Assembly (NCBI GenBank): GCA_963801195.1
Contig: CAWDDX010000007.1
Location: 806,001-870,000 of the forward strand
Source: SZUA-36 sp963801195
GTDB taxonomy: Bacteria > Pseudomonadota > Gammaproteobacteria > Xanthomonadales > SZUA-36
Direction of reading: 5' to 3'
DNA length: 64,000 nt
Below, in pieces: positions 35,910 to 45,617 of this stretch. The position numbers and the translations under genes were made by a program. The notes beneath the pieces are model-generated. The model was not told the DNA's origin and searched no databases. It worked only from the letters and a program-made list of their open reading frames with translations. Position 1 is the stretch's first letter. Each line of letters begins with the position of its first letter.

Positions 35910-36380
35910 TCAGCTTGTTTCGACCACGTAAAGGGAAAGAAGATAGGCGATCACGGCGGGACGCCGCATGTCTTCAATTTCGAGCGACACCCGGGTTTTG
36001 ATCATGAACTGGCCGCCGGGCCGTTCGCTGACTTTCTCGATCCTGGCCCTGGCGCGCACCCGGCTGTTGACCTTCACGGGTTGTGAAAACCGGACCTTTT
36101 CCGCACCGTAGTTGATTCCCATCACGATGCCTTCGGGTATCGGAAGGATTTGCGCAAGCAGGCTGGGAAGTATCGAAAGACTGAGAAAACCGTGGGCAAT
36201 GGTGGAACCGAATGGCGTGGCCGCAGCCCTGTCGGGATCGACGTGTATAAACTGGTTATCGTCAGTTGCATCGGCGAAGCGGTTGATGCGTTCCTGGTCG
36301 ATCAACAGCCACTCCGAAGGCCCAAGCTCGGTGCCTGCGGAGTTTTTGAAATCCGCGACGGAAATATTGCTCTCAATCAT
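35910..36380 (-). CDS. MaoC-like (R)-specific enoyl-CoA hydratase
   Basis: 156 residues with a single hot-dog fold. The hydratase 2 motif is complete: FADATDDNQFIHVDPDRAAATPFGSTIAHGFLSLS, with the catalytic Asp and His. Length is normal for PhaJ/NodN-type proteins. It would hydrate 2-enoyl-CoA to (R)-3-hydroxyacyl-CoA in fatty acid or PHA metabolism. It stands alone between surE and the ABC-F gene with intergenic gaps of about 100 bases on both sides. Confidence 0.88.
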   Translation of the reverse strand: MIESNISVADFKNSAGTELGPSEWLLIDQERINRFADATDDNQFIHVDPDRAAATPFGSTIAHGFLSLSILPSLLAQILPIPEGIVMGINYGAEKVRFSQPVKVNSRVRARARIEKVSERPGGQFMIKTRVSLEIEDMRRPAVIAYLLSLYVVETS

Positions 36381-36481
36381 TGATCAATCCTAACCCATTG
36401 GGCCGTACAAGTCCGAAAATATATTCTCATCGCTCGTATGCCCGTGCCTGAAATTTGACCGTGCTTGCATACCGTACTTTT

Positions 36482-38389
36482 CTACAGTTCCTTTTCAGCG
36501 TCTTCCAATTGTTCGCTGGCCTCCAGCCATTCCCATTCGAGTGTCTCCAGTGACGATTTCAGACCTGCCTGGCGTACGAGCAATTCGGTCATTTCCGCTT
36601 TCCGGTTGGCATCGGTGTAAAGCGTCTCGTCGGTCAAGCGCTTTTCAACCCCGGCCAGGTCGGCCCTGTGCTGGTTCAACTGGCGGTCGATTTTCCTGAC
36701 GGTATCGGTGTAGGGCTTGAGCAGTTGGCGCCGTTTGGCCTCGTCCTGCCGGCTTTGTTTCTTGCTCGACGGCGCGGTGCTTTGGCCAACAGCCGTGCTT
36801 TTGCTTTCGGCTACCGCATCCTGGTCCTTCAGCCAGTTGCTGTACTCATCCAGGGGCTGCCGGAACTCGTGCAGCCGGCCGTTGTGCACGATATACAGGT
36901 CGTCACAGACACTGCGCAACAGGTGACGGTCATGGGAGATCACCAGTAAGGCACCGCTGTATTCCATCAATGCCACGCTGAGTGCGTGACGCATGTCCAG
37001 GTCGAGGTGGTTGGTCGGCTCATCGAGCAACAGCAGGTTGGGTTTCTGCAGCACCAGTATTGCCAGCACCAGGCGGGCCTTTTCACCGCCGGAAAAGGGT
37101 GCAACAGGATCGGTGACGCGCTCGCCCTGGAAGCCAAAACGGCCCAGGTGGTTGCGCAGTTCCTGTTCCCTGGCCTCGGGCGCCTGCCGTTGCAAGTGCC
37201 ATAACGGACTGCAGTCCATACGCAACAGCTCCAGCTGTTGCTGTGCAAAATAACCGCTCAGGGTATGTTTGTTGACATCCCGCTCACCCGACAACAGCGT
37301 ACTGCCGTCCACGAGGGCCTTGACCAGTGTGGATTTTCCTGCGCCGTTTGACCCCAGCAGACCGATGCGGTCACCCGCACCCAGCCTGAGGCGGACCTGG
37401 CTGACGACGGTGGTGTTGCCGTAGCCGACACTGACGTCCTCGAGCTGCATGAGTTGCTGCGGTTGCTTTTCTGGTTCCTGGAATTGGAAATGAAAGTTGG
37501 AATCGACGTGTGCCGGCGCAATCTGTACCATGCGTTCCAGCATTTTCAGGCGGCTTTGCGCCTGTTTTGCCTTGCTTGCCTTGTAGCGGAACCGTTCTAC
37601 AAAGCTTTCCATGTGTTTGATTTCTTTCTGCTGTTTGACATACATGACCTGCTGCAGCGCCAGTTGTTCGGAACGAACGTCTTCAAACTGGCTGTAATTG
37701 CCGGTGTAGGTCTTAACTGTCTCAAATTCGATGTGGGCGATGTGGGTACAGAGCCCATCCAGGAAGTCCCTGTCATGGGAGATCAAAAGCAAAATACCCG
37801 TATAGGACTTCAGCCAGCGTTCCAGCCACAGGATCGTCGGCAGGTCGAGGTGGTTGGTGGGTTCATCCAGGAGCAGTATATCGGAGCGGCACATGAGTGC
37901 TTGCGCCAGGTTGAGGCGCATCCGCCAACCGCCGGAGAATTCATTCACGGGTTTGCGTATGACGTCGGCTGCAAAACCCAGCCCATGCAGCAGTCTCGCA
38001 GCCCGCGTTTCGGCGGTAAAACCATCGATATTATCCATTTGTTCGTAAAGGTCATGAAGCCGTTCGTCATGATCGTCCAGGGCTTCAAGCGCGGCGATAT
38101 TGGCCTGCAGCTGGCGCAAGTCTTTGTCGCCATCCTGGACAAACTCCAAAGCCGGTTGCTCCGAGTGGGGGCTCTCCTGAGCCACGTGGGCAATGACATC
38201 CTTGGGGTTGACCTGCAATTGACCGGCATCTGCTTCGAGTTGCCCGCGGATCAGCGCAAACAGCGAGCTCTTGCCACTGCCGTTGACACCGATAATGCCC
38301 AGGCGCTGTCCCGCATGGGCCTGCAGGCTGGCGTTTTCGAACAGCAGCTTGGCGCCCCGGCGCAATTCTATCTGGTTGAGTTGTAGCAT
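36482..38389 (-). CDS. yheS: ABC-F family ATPase, YheS type
   Basis: Start at internal ATG 38389 (MLQLNQIELRRGAKLLFENA), the usual family N-terminus. 635 residues with two ATP-binding cassettes and no membrane part: Walker A GVNGSGKSS and GSNGAGKST, signatures SGGWRMRL and SGGEKARL, and two LLLDEPTNHLD Walker B boxes. The linker between cassettes is the ABC-F P-site tRNA-interaction motif region, and a coiled C-terminal arm (about 555-635) is present. ABC-F proteins act on the ribosome in translation, not in transport. Confidence 0.9.
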   Translation of the reverse strand: MLQLNQIELRRGAKLLFENASLQAHAGQRLGIIGVNGSGKSSLFALIRGQLEADAGQLQVNPKDVIAHVAQESPHSEQPALEFVQDGDKDLRQLQANIAALEALDDHDERLHDLYEQMDNIDGFTAETRAARLLHGLGFAADVIRKPVNEFSGGWRMRLNLAQALMCRSDILLLDEPTNHLDLPTILWLERWLKSYTGILLLISHDRDFLDGLCTHIAHIEFETVKTYTGNYSQFEDVRSEQLALQQVMYVKQQKEIKHMESFVERFRYKASKAKQAQSRLKMLERMVQIAPAHVDSNFHFQFQEPEKQPQQLMQLEDVSVGYGNTTVVSQVRLRLGAGDRIGLLGSNGAGKSTLVKALVDGSTLLSGERDVNKHTLSGYFAQQQLELLRMDCSPLWHLQRQAPEAREQELRNHLGRFGFQGERVTDPVAPFSGGEKARLVLAILVLQKPNLLLLDEPTNHLDLDMRHALSVALMEYSGALLVISHDRHLLRSVCDDLYIVHNGRLHEFRQPLDEYSNWLKDQDAVAESKSTAVGQSTAPSSKKQSRQDEAKRRQLLKPYTDTVRKIDRQLNQHRADLAGVEKRLTDETLYTDANRKAEMTELLVRQAGLKSSLETLEWEWLEASEQLEDAEKEL

Positions 38390-38791
38390 TGGGTCATTGG
38401 TCAGCGGGTGGTCCGGAAAGTCGGGCATTATATGACAGTGCGCGAACTTCTACTCGGGAAATGCAAATGATGCGAGCGTATCCCCCGGGATATCAATGAC
38501 GGCAAACCGGGGGTGCGCTCCGTGGGTGATTCTGCTTATTTCCAATCCTGGGCTGAATTCCGTTGATTCGTGTAATTGGCAGGAATAAACTCGAATAGTG
38601 AGAAGGAGGGGTCCTGTACTGGTGTCGTGTTTACGACCCACTGTCAATTGTCCTGTTCGGGCAAAATTTCTCATTGCGGCAAACAGCTTTATTAAAGTCA
38701 GGAACAGCCCGGGGGGGCTGTAGGTAATCCGGCCTGCTGCCTGCGAGGAGCGGGCTGGATTATCTTTATATCATTGAGCAAGAGACGTTTG
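38390..38791. other. 402-bp intergenic region without a supported gene
   Basis: Between the ABC-F gene and the EamA gene. A 74-codon minus-strand frame (38450-38674) has no recognisable motif or ribosome binding site and is not called. A hairpin ACAGCCC/GGGCTGT (38704-38721) lies about 70 bases past the EamA stop but lacks a T tract, so it is at best a weak terminator. Confidence 0.4.
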
Positions 38792-39667
38792 TTACCTGAG
38801 TATTTTTTCAACCGTACGGCGTGTTCTCAGCGTTATTACCAGGATGCCCAGCAACACGAGACTTCCACCAAGCAATAACCGCCAGCCCGGCCGGTCGCCC
38901 CACACCAGTACGCCAAATATCACGGCAAATACCGGCATCATCAGCATGTAGGGCATGATGGTGCTGATCGGATGACGTTGCGCCATGTAATAGAACAGGC
39001 CGTGACCGACGATGGACGCGCCGATGGCGGAAAAAGCAACACTGGCCCAGTGCAACGGTTGCGCCGAGCGGATAGATTCAATTTGACCGCTATCCAGAAA
39101 AAAGGAAAGCGAGATCAACAGGGGCAGCGAAAGGATGGCGGTCCAGGCTTGGAAATTCATTGGGGAAACACCGACGATACCACGCAGGAAAATCGAACCG
39201 AGGGCCTGGAAAAATGCGGATAGCAATGCCAGCACCAACGCATCCGGTTGCGACAGGACATGCGGGTCGAAACCGAGGATCAGTACCCCGGCAAACGCCA
39301 TGCCAATCGCCAGCACCCTGCGCAGACCGATGGATTCACCCAGCAGGATAACCGCCAGCAGGACCGCGATGGGTACGTACATCTGCTGCACGATGGCGAC
39401 CGATGAGACATCGCCCGAGCGCTTCAGGGCCCAGAACAAAAAGCTGAAGTGTATCGAACCGATCAACAGGGCGGCAGCCGCCATCCTTGGCCATTGCCCC
39501 ACCGGCGGCATACGCAGAAATGGCAGGGTCAATATCAGCAGCAAGCTGAAGCGCATAATCATGAACATCAACGGGGAAAACTGCTGCATGCCCTTGGCGC
39601 CGGAGACAAAGTTGAATGCCCAGACCAGGCAGACCACCATCAATAGCATCAGGTCACGAAATTTCAT
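38792..39667 (-). CDS. EamA-family (DMT) transporter
   Basis: 291 residues with about ten membrane helices in two EamA repeats, each about 140 residues. Begins MKFRDLMLLMVVCLVWAFNFVSGAKGMQQFSPLMFMIMRF, the usual drug/metabolite transporter start, and the repeat boundary falls near residue 145 (LSQPDALVLALLSAFFQALGSIFLRGI). Substrate unknown; relatives export amino acids or small metabolites. Monocistronic, with its start facing the DUF4136 lipoprotein gene. Confidence 0.88.
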   Translation of the reverse strand: MKFRDLMLLMVVCLVWAFNFVSGAKGMQQFSPLMFMIMRFSLLLILTLPFLRMPPVGQWPRMAAAALLIGSIHFSFLFWALKRSGDVSSVAIVQQMYVPIAVLLAVILLGESIGLRRVLAIGMAFAGVLILGFDPHVLSQPDALVLALLSAFFQALGSIFLRGIVGVSPMNFQAWTAILSLPLLISLSFFLDSGQIESIRSAQPLHWASVAFSAIGASIVGHGLFYYMAQRHPISTIMPYMLMMPVFAVIFGVLVWGDRPGWRLLLGGSLVLLGILVITLRTRRTVEKILR

Positions 39668-39911
39668 TGCTTGTTGTCCGCTTATGTGGGACCCGAAGGG
39701 TATGAAAACACCGAAGGTTCATTATATGCACATAGCGACGCACAAGCTTGTCCGGCTTTTGGATTTTTAGATTTAATTGCTGCTCATTTTTAGTGGACAT
39801 CCGTGTAAATGGCTCTTACTCTTGCCATGCACGAGATCAGGGCAGAAACGGCCATACGTGGCTCCGGTTCTCTTCGGATTGAGCAGGAACCCCATCATCA
39901 AAGGATACCCG

Positions 39912-40523
39912 GTGAAGACAAATTACCAACAGCGGCCGGAAGGCAGTCATCGTATTTCAATGGCCATTGCGGCCGTGTTCCTGCTGACCGCGCTGGTGGC
40001 CTGTACGCCGGGTCTGTCAGTACGCAGCGACAGCGACCCGGGCGCGGATTTCAGCAGCTTCAAAACCTACAATTTCTTTGATCCCATGGGCGTGGAAGCT
40101 GGTTACAACTCCCCCATTTTCGGCGAGTATTTTCGTGACGCACTGTCTGGTGAAATGAACCGCAGGGGCTACCGGATATCGGACCAACCCGATTTGCTGA
40201 TCAATGTCACGTTGCGCTCAGATGACAAGGTTCAGATCAGGTACTACAACGCGCCTTACCTGGGCGGCGCCTACTACGACCGCCCGGGCGGAGCCTATTA
40301 CGGTTCCGCCCTTGGCGTTGGCGTCGCGGTGGGTACCAGCACAACGGTTACGACCGAGGCCTCGGTCTTTATCGATTTCGTCGATTCCGACAAGCACCAG
40401 GTTGTCTGGCAGGGTGTCGCTGTCGCCGATGTCAACGACAAGGTGGCACAGAAGTTACGTGATGCCATTTTTACATCCGTCAACAAGGTCTTGGCGGAGT
40501 ACCCACATACAGCAGGGAAGTAA
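39912..40523 (+). CDS. DUF4136 lipoprotein
   Basis: The start is set at GTG 39912, preceded by AAAGGA six bases upstream, giving 203 residues; longer frames lack a ribosome binding site. Signal peptide with lipobox LTALVAC. The mature part has the DUF4136 features: SDSDPGADFSSFKTYNFFDP, the central RRGYRISDQPDLLINVTL and the C-terminal VVWQGVAVADVNDKVAQKLRDAIFTSVNKVLAEYP. A Gly/Tyr-rich loop (YNAPYLGGAYYDRPGGAYYG) sits in the middle. Function of the family is unknown; it is probably an outer-membrane lipoprotein. The aminotransferase gene follows 4 bases later. Confidence 0.8.
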   Translation: MKTNYQQRPEGSHRISMAIAAVFLLTALVACTPGLSVRSDSDPGADFSSFKTYNFFDPMGVEAGYNSPIFGEYFRDALSGEMNRRGYRISDQPDLLINVTLRSDDKVQIRYYNAPYLGGAYYDRPGGAYYGSALGVGVAVGTSTTVTTEASVFIDFVDSDKHQVVWQGVAVADVNDKVAQKLRDAIFTSVNKVLAEYPHTAGK

Positions 40524-40527
40524 GCCA

Positions 40528-41634
40528 ATGTTACCAAAGAGAATCTTGATGGGCCCGGGGCCCTCGGACGTTTACCCGGAAGTACTCGCCGCGATGGCCA
40601 GGCCGACAATCGGTCACCTGGATCCGGCGTTTATCGTGTTTATGGATGAGCTAAACGATTTGTTGCGTTATGCATTCCAGACCACTAATACCGTGACCCT
40701 GCCTATTTCGGCGACGGGTTCGGCGGGTATGGAGTGCTGCCTGGTCAACCTGCTTGAGCCCGGTGACAAGGTCGTGATCGCCAGCAACGGTGTCTTTGGT
40801 GGCCGCATGCTGGAAATCGCACGCCGTTGCGGCGCCAACCCGGTTGCCGTCGAGTTTGAGTGGGGCGCGCCGGTTGATCCCGGTAAAGTCGAACAGGCGC
40901 TCAAGGCCAATCCCGATGCCGTGGCGCTGGCGTTTGTCCATTCCGAGACATCGACAGGCGTTCGTTCCGATGCGCAAACCTTGTGTGCGCTGGCACGCGA
41001 CCACGGCTGTCTCAGTATCGTCGATGCCGTCACTTCGCTTGGCGGGATCGAACTGCGTATGGATGACTGGGGTATCGACGCGATTTATTCCGGCACCCAG
41101 AAATGTCTGTCCGCGCCGCCGGGGCTGTCGCCCGTATCGTTCAACGAGGCGGCCATGGCGAAAGTAAAATCGCGCAAAACGCCGCCGCAAAGCTGGTTCC
41201 TGGATTTGAATTTGCTGACCGGCTACTGGGGACCGGGCGCCAAGCGCGCCTATCACCATACCGCGCCTATCAATATGCTCTATGCACTGCATGAAGCCCT
41301 TTTGATGCTCAAAAAGGAAGGCCTTGAAAACGCCTGGAAAAGACATGCGGAAAACTACCGGAAATTGAGATCCGGCATCGAAGGCATGGGTCTCGAGTTT
41401 TACGTGGAAGAGGAATACCGTTTACCGCAACTCAATGCGGTCAAGGTTCCGCAAGGGGTCGATGAGGCCGCTGTCAGGCATTTCCTGTTAAATGAATACA
41501 ACCTTGAGATCGGCGCGGGTCTCGGCACGCTGGCCGGGAAAATCTGGCGCATCGGCCTGATGGGTGCATCCAGTACCGACCGTCATATCGGCTTGTGCCT
41601 GGATGGCCTGAAGGCCGCGTTGGCAAAGCGGTAG
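40528..41634 (+). CDS. Class V aminotransferase (alanine/serine-glyoxylate aminotransferase type)
   Basis: Start at ATG 40528 (MLPKRILMGPGPSDVYPEVLAAM), the canonical beginning of this family; the frame is open much further upstream only by chance. 368 residues. PLP contacts: SATGSAGMECCLVNLL, HSETSTGVRSD, VDAVTSLGGIELRMDDWGIDA and the Schiff-base Lys in SGTQKCLSAPPGLSPV. The YHHTAPINMLYALHEAL segment also matches alanine-glyoxylate/PucG-type enzymes. Probable role: transfer of an amino group to glyoxylate; serine, alanine or ureidoglycine could be the donor. It follows the DUF4136 gene with only four bases between. Confidence 0.85.
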   Translation: MLPKRILMGPGPSDVYPEVLAAMARPTIGHLDPAFIVFMDELNDLLRYAFQTTNTVTLPISATGSAGMECCLVNLLEPGDKVVIASNGVFGGRMLEIARRCGANPVAVEFEWGAPVDPGKVEQALKANPDAVALAFVHSETSTGVRSDAQTLCALARDHGCLSIVDAVTSLGGIELRMDDWGIDAIYSGTQKCLSAPPGLSPVSFNEAAMAKVKSRKTPPQSWFLDLNLLTGYWGPGAKRAYHHTAPINMLYALHEALLMLKKEGLENAWKRHAENYRKLRSGIEGMGLEFYVEEEYRLPQLNAVKVPQGVDEAAVRHFLLNEYNLEIGAGLGTLAGKIWRIGLMGASSTDRHIGLCLDGLKAALAKR

Positions 41635-41689
41635 CTGATGCCTCGCAAGCAATGGCGCTGCGTCGTCTGACAGGCGTGAACCGGGTCCG

Positions 41690-42292
41690 ATGACCAAACA
41701 GATCTTCCTGTTGAGCGTCATCGGGCTCCTCTTCCTGGGCTACAGGGATTGGGAGGGCGCGGCGGTCGAACATGCGCCCGGCGTGCTGGTCGCAGAACAG
41801 CCGCAACAGGTGGCTGTGCAAACCTCCACCTTTATGCTGGATGACTACCAGGTTACCCGCAAAGCAAGCTTCGAAATCCGCGCGCGTGTCCTCTCAAAAG
41901 AACCCTATTACCTGGGCCGTACTGCCGATCTCTCACCCATCGACCTGGCGTTAGGCTGGGGCGTCATGTCCGACAGCGCGACGCTCAGCCAGATCGACAT
42001 ATCCCAGAGTGGCCGCTGGTATCGCACGCGCTACGATTTACCGCCTCCGGTAGCCGAGCAACAGATTGTCGCCAGCAGCAGCAATATGCACATGATACCT
42101 GCCAGGAAAGACGTCGAAAGGACGCTGAAGAAGCTGCGCGTTGGGGACATCGTGAACCTTCGCGGCTACCTGGTCGATGTGGATCACGTTTCGGGCTGGC
42201 ACTGGCGCTCTTCGATGTCCAGGACCGATAGCGGCGACGGCGCATGTGAACTGGTCTACGTCGAATCCCTAAGCGTGGAGAACCCGGAATAG
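41690..42292 (+). CDS. Conserved exported protein of unknown function
   Basis: 200 residues. The N-terminal hydrophobic stretch (IFLLSVIGLLFLGY) is a signal or anchor. The body is a compact domain with a conserved-looking core: YQVTRKASFEIRARVLSKEPYYL, ADLSPIDLALGWGVMSDSATL, QIDISQSGRWY, SNMHMIPARKDVERTLKKLRVGDIVNLRGYLVDV, GWHWRSSMSRTDSGDGACELVYVESL. Similar uncharacterised proteins occur in other gammaproteobacteria; the core alternates as expected for an OB-like beta-barrel. No function is assigned. It lies between two unrelated genes on opposite strands. Confidence 0.7.
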   Translation: MTKQIFLLSVIGLLFLGYRDWEGAAVEHAPGVLVAEQPQQVAVQTSTFMLDDYQVTRKASFEIRARVLSKEPYYLGRTADLSPIDLALGWGVMSDSATLSQIDISQSGRWYRTRYDLPPPVAEQQIVASSSNMHMIPARKDVERTLKKLRVGDIVNLRGYLVDVDHVSGWHWRSSMSRTDSGDGACELVYVESLSVENPE

Positions 42293-42320
42293 CTTAAGAA
42301 CTCAAGGCTGCAAGGGGTTT

Positions 42321-44514
42321 TCAACCAGATGCCCGGGCCGTGTCTTTTTGGAGGGAAACCGGTATACCGTTGAGGACCGCATTGCCTGACAGGCTGTCGA
42401 GGAAACGGTGGTCGGTGAGCAGGTTCGAATTCACCCCTGCATGCTGTTGCGCAATTCCGAGGTTGATACCGTCTTCACCGTGGCCCCAGCCGTGCGGGAT
42501 GCTGATGACGCCTGGCTTCATCTCATCGCTGATGGCGATGGGAATGCGAATACTGGCCACCCTCGAGGCGACCTGTACCATGTCGCCGTCCTCTAGTTGG
42601 CGGGATGCGGCATCCTGCGGATGTATCAGCGCCAGGCAACGGTTCTTGCCTTTGACCAGCCTGTAACTGTTGTGCATCCAGGAGTTATTGGTGCGCGGGT
42701 CGCGTCTGCCAATCAACAGAAGGTCAAACTCCGGTGGGTTCGAATTCGTTTCCTCCGCATCTAGAAATCCGGAGAGGTTTTTCAATCCGGATACGAATAT
42801 TTCCGGTGCCAGGTGAATCTTTTTGTCTTCCGTGAACAGTCGCGTCGGCAAACAGGGCTGCAGCGGACCCAGGTCGATACCATGCGGGTTCATTTTAAGT
42901 TTTTTCAGATCCAGTCCATGGGAGCGGTAATAAGGCCCCCGTTTTAATCCCCGCCCGATGACCCATTCACTGCCAAGCCGCTGCAGTATGACCTTCCTGA
43001 GCCAACCGCGGGTTTTGTCCAACCAGTTGCCGCTTTTCATACGCCAGCCCAACTCGGTGAAAATCTGCAGATCGGAGCGCTGGTCGCGGTGCGGCCTGAA
43101 GACCCGGGGGGAGAATTTGACGCCGTTACGTATCGCCAGTGCCTGGAAGACGACGTCGTAATGCGGTCTTTCCAGGCTGGTCAGCGGCGGCAGGATGATA
43201 TTCGCATGACGCGTGGTTTCGTTCAGGTAGATATCGATCGACACCATGAAATCGAGCCCTTCCAGTGCCCGTTCCAGCCGTTCGCCATTGGGCGTGCTCA
43301 GGACCGGGTTGCCGGCACTGGTCACCAGCGCCCGTACCTGCCCATCACCCGGGGTGGCGATTTCCTCCGCCAATGCGGCGACCGGAAGTTCACCGTTAAA
43401 ATCCGGTAGTTTCCTGACCCGGCTATGGTGATCCGCAAACCCTTTTTTCCCGGCTCTGCCAGCTTTGAGCACTTCGAAGGCGGGTTTGCTGAACATGGTA
43501 CCGCCCGGAACGTCGAGGTTGCCGCTGAGGATGTTGAATACCGTTATCAACCACTGGGTGAGGGTGCCGAATTTTTGCGCCGAAACACCGATGCGACCGT
43601 AACAGCATCGCACTTTCGGCCGCACAGAAATTCCGTACCAGGTCCTTCAGGGCTTGCGGGTCAACACCGGTCGCGCGCGCCACTTTTTCGGGCGTATAGT
43701 CACGCACGAGTTCCTCGATCTGTGCCAGTCCGGTCAGGAACCCGGCAACGCGTCCGGGTGATTGCAGCTTTTCACTGAACAGCACCTGCAGCATGGCGAG
43801 CAGCATGAACACATCGCTGCCGGGCCGCACAAAAAGGTGCACATCCGCTATTTTGGCGGTCTCGGTTCTGCGCGGGTCGATGACCACCAGTTTTCCGCCA
43901 CGATCAATAATGGCCCTGAGACGTTTGCCAACGCCCGGCGCCGTCATCATACTGCCATTGGATACCACCGGGTTGGCGCCAAAGATGACGTGGAACGCGG
44001 TGCGGTCGAGGTCGGGCAGGGGGATTAACAGGGAGTGGCCAAACATCAGCAGGGACACCAGTTGTTCCGGTAATTGATCGACCGAGGTGGCCGAATAGCG
44101 GTTCCTGGTGCGCAATGTACGGAAAAACTCCGGACCGAACAGCAGGGCTTCGAGGTTATGCACCGTGGGATTGCCCAGGTAAACCGCGACGGCGTCGTGT
44201 CCATGCCTGTCCTGAACGCGTTTCAGTTCGCTGGCGACTTCTTCAAACGCACGCTTCCACGAAAGCTTCCGCCACCCGTCCGCGGTCCGCTTGACCGGGA
44301 AACGCAGCCTGTCGGGGTCGTTGTAAACATCCTGTAGCGCGACGGCTTTCGGGCAGATATGCCCCTTGCTCAACGGGTCCCGTTTGTCACCTTTAATGGA
44401 CCTGATCAGTCCATTTTCGAGTTTGATCTCGAGGCCGCAGATGGCTTCGCACAGGTTGCAGGCAACGTAATGGGTATTAATTGTGCGGGCGGTTTTCGAG
44501 CCTAAGCTATTCAA
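42321..44514 (-). pseudogene. Molybdopterin-dependent oxidoreductase (formate dehydrogenase-like), one frameshift
   Basis: About 730 residues across two frames. The N-terminal part binds [4Fe-4S] (YVACNLCEAICGLEI ... GHICPKAVAL) and continues through DMSO-reductase-family Mo-bisPGD segments (DRLRFPVKRT, FGANPVVSNGSMMTAPG, VVIDPRRTETA). At about 43601 an extra T in ATG CTG TTAC breaks the frame; removing it gives SAMLYGRIGVSAQKFGTLTQWL. The rest carries LVTSAGNPVLSTP, VSIDIYLNETTRHANIILPP and the C-terminal MGD-binding domain (LALIHPQDAASRQLEDGDMVQV). The start is best placed at TTG 44514, overlapping the kinase stop. No partner subunit is nearby. Assembly error or recent loss. Confidence 0.85.
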
Positions 44515-45397
44515 CCTGCGCCAGCAAGGCATCGAGCATGCTTTCACACCGTGACAGGTAGGCTGCGCCAAACAGGTTGAGGTGATTGAGCATATGGTAG
44601 AGTTTATACAGTTCCCGGCGCACGGGGTATCCCACCGGCAATGGTGAGTACGCCTGGTAGGCGGAATAGAACGCCGGCTCAAAACCGCCGAACAGTTCGG
44701 TCATCGCAATGTCGGTTTCGCGGTCGCCGTAATAGCTGGCGGGATCGAAAATCACCGGCTGACCGGCGGGGGTATAGGCCTTGTTGCCGGCCCATAAATC
44801 GCCGTGCAGTAACGACGCGGCCGGCTGGTGGTCCTGCATGAGTTCATCCAGGCAGTCGAGTAGACGTTCACCCCTGTCGATCAGGCGGCCGCCGAAGCCG
44901 GCCGCGCGGGCCATCTCCAGCTGCGGTTCCAGCCGGCATTGACGCCAGAATTCAGTCCAGTCATCAGACCGCCTGTTACGTTGTGGCGTGGTTCCGATGT
45001 AATTATCCATCGACCAGCCAAAGCGGTCCTTTGTCAGTTCGTGCAGGGCCGCGAGTTGCTCACCGAGAAGCGCAGGCGGTCCGTTTGCTGTGAGTTCAAT
45101 GTACTCCAGCACAAGCCATGCCGTCGTGCCGTCATCGCCCCAGGCGATAGCGTCCGGTACCCTGATACGCCCGCTCGCCGATATTTCGGCCAAAGCCCGC
45201 GCCTCCGTTGCGAACATTCCCGGCGGGGTGCCGGTACGGTACTTGAGGAACAAGTTTGTATCGCCGCTGCGGACAAGGGCGGCCCGGTTGATGTCGCCAC
45301 CGGAAAGGTCACGCACCCATTCAAGGCCAGTCGCGTTGCCGCTCGCTTCCGCCAATCCGGTGCGAATGGATTCCATCAGGACGGTTTTGTTGATCAT
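44507..45397 (-). CDS. Fructosamine kinase-like protein
   Basis: 296 residues of the aminoglycoside-phosphotransferase/FN3K fold. Motifs: GGDINRAALVRSGDTNLFLKY (ATP-binding Lys), EYIELTANGP hinge, LLHGDLWAGNKAY (catalytic Asp, Asn), VIFDPASYYGDRETDIAMTELFGGF. The HGDLWxGN and DPAxYYGDRExDxAMTELFGGF stretches are diagnostic of fructosamine kinases, which phosphorylate glycated protein lysines for deglycation. Its stop overlaps the TTG start of the molybdopterin oxidoreductase. Its start faces gabD. Confidence 0.9.
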   Translation of the reverse strand: MINKTVLMESIRTGLAEASGNATGLEWVRDLSGGDINRAALVRSGDTNLFLKYRTGTPPGMFATEARALAEISASGRIRVPDAIAWGDDGTTAWLVLEYIELTANGPPALLGEQLAALHELTKDRFGWSMDNYIGTTPQRNRRSDDWTEFWRQCRLEPQLEMARAAGFGGRLIDRGERLLDCLDELMQDHQPAASLLHGDLWAGNKAYTPAGQPVIFDPASYYGDRETDIAMTELFGGFEPAFYSAYQAYSPLPVGYPVRRELYKLYHMLNHLNLFGAAYLSRCESMLDALLAQVE

Positions 45398-45617
45398 GGC
45401 AGGATTCTACGCCGCTGAACCCACACGTGCATCCCGAGCCGGGTGGTTCCGCTGCGAACAGGTTTATGCCGGTGTTTGAAAAGGGCCACAAAAGCTACAA
45501 TAGTCAGTATCGATGTCTGAGCAGATATCCTGCGCCTGTCAACGGGTTCGAAACCTTCAGGTTCGAGTCGGTGTCATTCACGGTGCGGATGTTCAAAATT
45601 TAACGGAGGAATTGATC

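Noticed and set aside
37454..38386. 310-codon plus-strand frame inside the ABC-F gene
   Set aside because: The opposite strand has two perfect ABC cassettes; no family resemblance on this strand.
38450..38674. 74-codon minus-strand frame in an intergenic gap
   Set aside because: No ribosome binding site, no motif and no coding bias that can be judged by eye.
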